Shown one piece after another: positions 5,449 to 8,631 of a stretch of DNA of 8,631 bases. The translations under genes and the position numbers were made by a program. This DNA is from Planctomycetia bacterium (GTDB lineage: Bacteria; Planctomycetota; Phycisphaerae; Phycisphaerales; SM1A02), in contig SYGQ01000184.1 in NCBI GenBank assembly GCA_005799475.1, forward strand, positions 1-8,631, given 5' to 3'. Numbering within the stretch: the stretch's first letter is position 1; each line of letters starts with the position of its first letter. Below the pieces are notes generated by a model. The model searched no databases and was not told where the DNA came from. It saw only the letters and a program-made list of their open reading frames with translations.

Positions 5449-7323
5449 ATGATGCGCATGAACCAGTCGCGCAGCGCCGTCCTCGCCCTCCTCGCCCTCC
5501 TTGGCGGGTGGATCGCGCTCAACTCGCTCGTCGCCGCGCTGCCTTCGTCCGCCCGGCTCGACTTGACCGAGGGATCCCTCTACACGCTCTCGCCCGGTGT
5601 CCGCAGCCTGCTCTCGTCGCTTGACGAGCCGGTGCGGATTGAGTTCTATTTCTCCGAGGACGCCGCGAAGGAAATCCCGCAGATTCGCAATCACGCCCTG
5701 CGCGTTCAGGAGTTTCTCGACGAACTCGCGCGCGCGTCGAACGGCAAGGTCATCACCGCGACAGTCGATCCGCGTCCATTCTCGGAAGCCGAAGATGCCG
5801 CCAAGGCCGCGGGCATTGTGCCCATCACTGTGGATGCCGCTGGGCGCCAAGCGATGCTCGGGCTTGTCGTCATCGGGCCGACCGATCGTCGCGAGGGCAT
5901 CCCGTATCTCAATCCATCCGACGAGGCGTTCCTCGAGTACGACCTCGCGCGCGCCATCGTGAGCGTGAGCCGCGCGACGCACGCGAAGGTCGCGGTCGTC
6001 ACGAGCCTCCCCATGGACGCTCGTTTCGACCCACAGTCGCAGCGCATGGCCGAGCCGTGGCAGGTGCTCGCGCAACTGCGGTCACTGTTCGATGTGGAGG
6101 TTGTTGCGCCCAGCGCCGAGAAGCTCCCAGAAAAGTTCGACGCGCTCATCGTCGCGCATCCCAAGGGAGTCTCCGAGCCGCTCCAGAAGTCGATCGATGC
6201 CTACGCCGTCGGAGGTGGACGACTGCTCCTGTTCCTTGATCCCTACTGCGAGTCGGACGCGTCAGCGGCGGGTCCCGGCGGATTCGGTGCCGGCGGCAGC
6301 ATGAGTGACCTCGGCAAGCTTCCGGAGTCGTGGGGCATTATGTGGAATCCCGGAAGCGTCGTCGCCGACCGCAAGCATGCGCAGCGCGTGCGAGCGCGCA
6401 CGGATTCGGGACTCGCGACGACAGAGTTTCCCGCATGGCTTCTCATGGACAAGGCGACGATCGCGCAGGGCGATCCCGCATTTGGGACCCTCGGGTCACT
6501 CGTGATGCTGTCGGCGGGAACGCTTGCGACGACCGACGGCTCGGGTCTCACGATGACGCCGCTCGTGACGACTTCGACCGACTCCATGCTCGTCGATGGC
6601 TCCAAGCTCGGCCCGTTCGCAGATCCTGCGGCGATGCTGCGCGAGTTCAAAGCTAGCGGTCAGGCCTACACGATCGCCGCGCGGTTCACCGGCCAAGTCA
6701 AGAGCGCGTTCGATGCGCCTGGAGCACCAGGAGCTTCGGCTTCGATCATCGTGGTCGCCGATGCAGATCTTCTTCGCAACGAGACCTGGATCCAGGAAGA
6801 GAGACTCGGCTCACTGCGGCTGGGGTGGCGAACATTCGCCGATAACGGCGCGCTGATGCTCAACTCGGTGGAGCAGCTCTGCGGCTCGACGGCGCTCCTG
6901 TCGCTCCGCGGCCGTGGCGAGAGCCATCGACCCTTCACCGTCGTCGCGGACATCCAACGCGCTGCCGAAGATCGCTTCCGAGCGCGCGAGCAGGAATTGC
7001 AGACCCGCATCACCGCGGTGCAGCAACGCATCAACGAAGTCCAGACACAGAAGACCCCCGATCAGATGCTGATCCTCACGCCCGAACAGCAAACGCAGCT
7101 CGAAGCGGCTCAGAAGGAGATCGCCGAGGCGCGCAAGGAACTGCGTCAAGTGCAGTACAGCTTGCGCGAGGAGGTCGAGGCGCTTGGGCATCGGTTGATG
7201 CTTGCGAATGTGGTGGGGTGGCCGATTGTCGTCGCCATCGTCGCCATCGGACTCGGCATGCGCCGACGCGTTTTCTCCACACGGTCGCTGCCGCGACCAC
7301 CCGCCGAGAGGGTGGCATCATGA
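5449..7323 (+). CDS. GldG-like ABC transporter auxiliary protein
   Basis: This 624-residue protein has a short cytoplasmic start, one membrane helix (about 6-30) and a large extracytoplasmic region of the ABC_transp_aux/GldG type. The family pattern is clear: ARLDLTEGSLYTLSPGVRSLLSSL after the anchor, then VRIEFYFSED, a segment of alternating strands and helices, and a glutamine-amidotransferase-like fold ending in GGGRLLLFLDPYCESD at about 254-269. A Gly/Ser-rich insert follows. Residues about 504-580 are strongly helical and charged with heptad character, a likely coiled coil, leading to a second membrane helix at about 584-604 and a basic cytoplasmic tail. It begins one base after the permease stop, with AAGG nine bases upstream; ATG codons at 5452 and 5458 are alternative starts. 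It is probably the periplasmic subunit of the complex. No catalytic residues can be assigned. Confidence 0.9.
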   Translation: MMRMNQSRSAVLALLALLGGWIALNSLVAALPSSARLDLTEGSLYTLSPGVRSLLSSLDEPVRIEFYFSEDAAKEIPQIRNHALRVQEFLDELARASNGKVITATVDPRPFSEAEDAAKAAGIVPITVDAAGRQAMLGLVVIGPTDRREGIPYLNPSDEAFLEYDLARAIVSVSRATHAKVAVVTSLPMDARFDPQSQRMAEPWQVLAQLRSLFDVEVVAPSAEKLPEKFDALIVAHPKGVSEPLQKSIDAYAVGGGRLLLFLDPYCESDASAAGPGGFGAGGSMSDLGKLPESWGIMWNPGSVVADRKHAQRVRARTDSGLATTEFPAWLLMDKATIAQGDPAFGTLGSLVMLSAGTLATTDGSGLTMTPLVTTSTDSMLVDGSKLGPFADPAAMLREFKASGQAYTIAARFTGQVKSAFDAPGAPGASASIIVVADADLLRNETWIQEERLGSLRLGWRTFADNGALMLNSVEQLCGSTALLSLRGRGESHRPFTVVADIQRAAEDRFRAREQELQTRITAVQQRINEVQTQKTPDQMLILTPEQQTQLEAAQKEIAEARKELRQVQYSLREEVEALGHRLMLANVVGWPIVVAIVAIGLGMRRRVFSTRSLPRPPAERVAS

Positions 7324-8375
7324 ACCAGCCACAGATGACTCGCATCGCCATCGGTGTCGCATTCGCGATCGTGATCATTGCCGTGGTCGTTCGCGCGCTG
7401 GGCCCAAACAAGGTCGACACAACGGGAATTGGTGACGCCTTCGTGAACCTCGCGCCCGTGGCGTCGAAGGTCAACCGCATCGAAGTGGACAGCGGGACCG
7501 GCCTGTCGACGGCGCAGCGGACCGATGGCGCGTGGACGGTGACCACGCGCGAGGGATTCCCCGCCGAAGAGGAGGCGTTGCAAGGGCTCGTGCGCTCGCT
7601 CATTGCGCTCAAAAAGTCCCAGCGGATGACGGCGATGCCTGAGCGGCACGCGGAACTCGGTCTCGCGTGGCCTGATCCGAAGAACGAGACAAGACTCGTG
7701 CGCATCTACGCCGAGGGAAGCGATGCGCCAGCCACGGAGGTGCTCGTTGGCCGTTCGGTGACGTCGCCACCGGGGGTGTTTGTGCGAACCCCCAACGACA
7801 ATCAGGCTTGGCGATGCACGGGAACGATCCCTCCGCAACAGCTCCCCGCGGCGTGGCTCGATAGTCCCATCTCCGAGATTGCCGCCGATGATCTAAAGTC
7901 GGTTGAGTGCTTGGGCGCCGTGATGACGAAGGAGAACGGTCAATGGCAGTGCAAGTTGCCTGACGGCTCGACGCACCCGAGGGATTCGGCGATGCGGTCG
8001 ACGCTGCCATACTTGCTCTCGGGGTTTGCACCCGACGATGTCCGAAAGGAAACCGACGCCGACCTTGCGCACGAGGGGCAGGTCGTGGCGGCCATTCGGC
8101 TCGACGACCAACACACCGTCGAGGCCCGCCTCTGGATGGAAGGCGACGACATCTGGCTCAGGTTCGCGCCCGGAGAGTGTGACGAGAATGTGATCTCAGA
8201 AAAACTGGCGCAGTATTCACCGAGATGGCAGGGCTGGGTGTTCAAGGTCCCCTCCTGGAAGGCCGGCCAGTACAAGGGTCTCTTTGAAGATGCTGCGCCG
8301 GAAGCGGGCCACGACGGGGCACCCCCGGATCACGCGCCGCCGATGGCGCCACCGTTTCCTGCGCCAGCGCCCTGA
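7320..8375 (+). CDS. DUF4340 domain protein, ABC-complex accessory subunit
   Basis: From ATG 7320 the protein has 351 residues: a single N-terminal membrane helix (about 7-27, MTRIAIGVAFAIVIIAVVVRAL) and a soluble extracytoplasmic region of repeated beta-rich DUF4340 character. Typical elements are VNRIEVDSGTG, DGAWTVTTREGFPAEEEALQGLVRSLIALK, the ELGLAWPDPKNETRLVRIY segment, VGRSVTSPPGVFVRTPNDNQAW and AWLDSPISEIAADDLKSV. A second lower-similarity half follows, and the C terminus is a Pro/Ala-rich tail. The frame is open upstream to 7218, but the 4-base ATGA overlap with the GldG-like gene and GAGG eight bases before 7320 choose this start. DUF4340 genes commonly follow GldG-like genes, and a role as a partner of the same ABC complex is inferred from that. 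No biochemical function is known to me. Confidence 0.88.
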   Translation: MNQPQMTRIAIGVAFAIVIIAVVVRALGPNKVDTTGIGDAFVNLAPVASKVNRIEVDSGTGLSTAQRTDGAWTVTTREGFPAEEEALQGLVRSLIALKKSQRMTAMPERHAELGLAWPDPKNETRLVRIYAEGSDAPATEVLVGRSVTSPPGVFVRTPNDNQAWRCTGTIPPQQLPAAWLDSPISEIAADDLKSVECLGAVMTKENGQWQCKLPDGSTHPRDSAMRSTLPYLLSGFAPDDVRKETDADLAHEGQVVAAIRLDDQHTVEARLWMEGDDIWLRFAPGECDENVISEKLAQYSPRWQGWVFKVPSWKAGQYKGLFEDAAPEAGHDGAPPDHAPPMAPPFPAPAP

Positions 8376-8382
8376 CTAGCGG

Positions 8383-8631
8383 ATGGTGGGCCAATCTGCG
8401 AACATCCGCGGCATGGCCGCACGCTCATCATCACCCGTGACCTCCGAGGCGATACCTCCCACACCAAGCCGAATCTACGAAGGCGACGGTGATCGACTCG
8501 TCGAGGTTCCTGCTGCGGGTCCCAAGGTGACGATCCTCCCCGCGGGTGATCCGCGCACGGCGAACGCGCGGCGGCAGATCCGCATCATGTGGGGGCAGCA
8601 CCTCCTCGACGACATTCTCGCGGGCAAGTAC
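8383..8631 (+). CDS. Partial hypothetical protein running off the window
   Basis: An open frame continues to the last base with no stop. Starts are possible at ATG 8383, seven bases after the DUF4340 stop, or ATG 8413; neither has a good ribosome binding site. The 8413 start gives 73 visible residues. The first 20 are Ser/Pro-rich and probably disordered; then come YEGDGDRLVEVPAAGPKVTI and an Arg/Trp/His-containing helical stretch, RQIRIMWGQHLLDDILAGKY. The short spacing suggests it belongs to, or follows closely on, the ABC operon. There is no signal peptide or membrane helix in the visible part. I do not recognise a family. The frame choice is supported by its continuity and by protein-like composition. 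Confidence 0.6.
   Translation, partial: MVGQSANIRGMAARSSSPVTSEAIPPTPSRIYEGDGDRLVEVPAAGPKVTILPAGDPRTANARRQIRIMWGQHLLDDILAGKY

Noticed and set aside
5419..6075. A 218-codon minus-strand open frame opposite the GldG-like gene
   Set aside because: Arg/Glu/His-rich antisense shadow typical of high-GC genes; the sense strand has full family similarity.
7218..7319. Upstream start for the DUF4340 gene at 7218
   Set aside because: It would overlap the GldG-like gene by about 100 bases and put Arg/His-rich sequence before the membrane anchor; ATG 7320 has a ribosome binding site and a coupling overlap.
1..8631. CRISPR arrays, tRNA or rRNA genes, insertion sequences
   Set aside because: No regularly spaced direct repeats, no tRNA-like cloverleaf, no rRNA motifs and no transposase or terminal inverted repeats were seen.

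Overview
The window looks like a piece of a high-GC bacterial chromosome, most probably from a planctomycete of the Phycisphaerae type. Nothing here is a direct taxonomic marker. The inference rests on the secreted FG-GAP protein with ten-cysteine CC...CC repeats and a C-terminal dockerin-like EF-hand pair, an architecture I associate with Phycisphaerae and related planctomycetes, and on the style of the GldA/GldF/GldG/DUF4340 cluster.

Layout. Bases 1-1950 (+) hold the 3' part of a large secreted protein: five FG-GAP/VCBS-type repeats, two cysteine-rich repeats, a pre-peptidase-like beta domain and a dockerin-like end. Eight bases further on, convergent to it, lies a small gene (1959-2267, -) for a DUF1476 protein, the family of the alphaproteobacterial F1-ATPase inhibitor zeta. 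Divergent from that gene is a short MgtE-type magnesium transporter (2337-3383, +), probably started at a TTG codon, with a CBS pair and membrane domain but no MgtE N-terminal domain. The two start regions are 69 bp apart and carry a perfect 10-bp inverted repeat that contains both Shine-Dalgarno sequences. A hairpin with a T-tract on the minus strand (3408-3450) separates mgtE from a small two-helix membrane protein (3474-3713, -).

An approximately 240-bp divergent region with two inverted repeats, one a perfect 8-bp stem, leads into a tightly packed plus-strand operon: ABC ATPase (3955-4707), ABC-2 permease (4704-5447), GldG-like auxiliary protein (5449-7323) and DUF4340 protein (7320-8375). 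Junctions are 4-bp overlap, 1-bp gap and 4-bp overlap. A further open reading frame starts just after it (8383 or 8413) and runs off the window.

How the genes work together. The four-gene cluster should form one inner-membrane ABC machine: ATPase, six-helix permease, a large membrane-anchored extracytoplasmic GldG subunit with a coiled-coil stalk, and a second single-anchor DUF4340 subunit. Such clusters are named after Bacteroidetes gliding genes but occur in many non-gliding bacteria, and their substrate is unknown. The remaining genes appear to be independent units. There are no RNA genes, mobile elements or CRISPR arrays that I can see.
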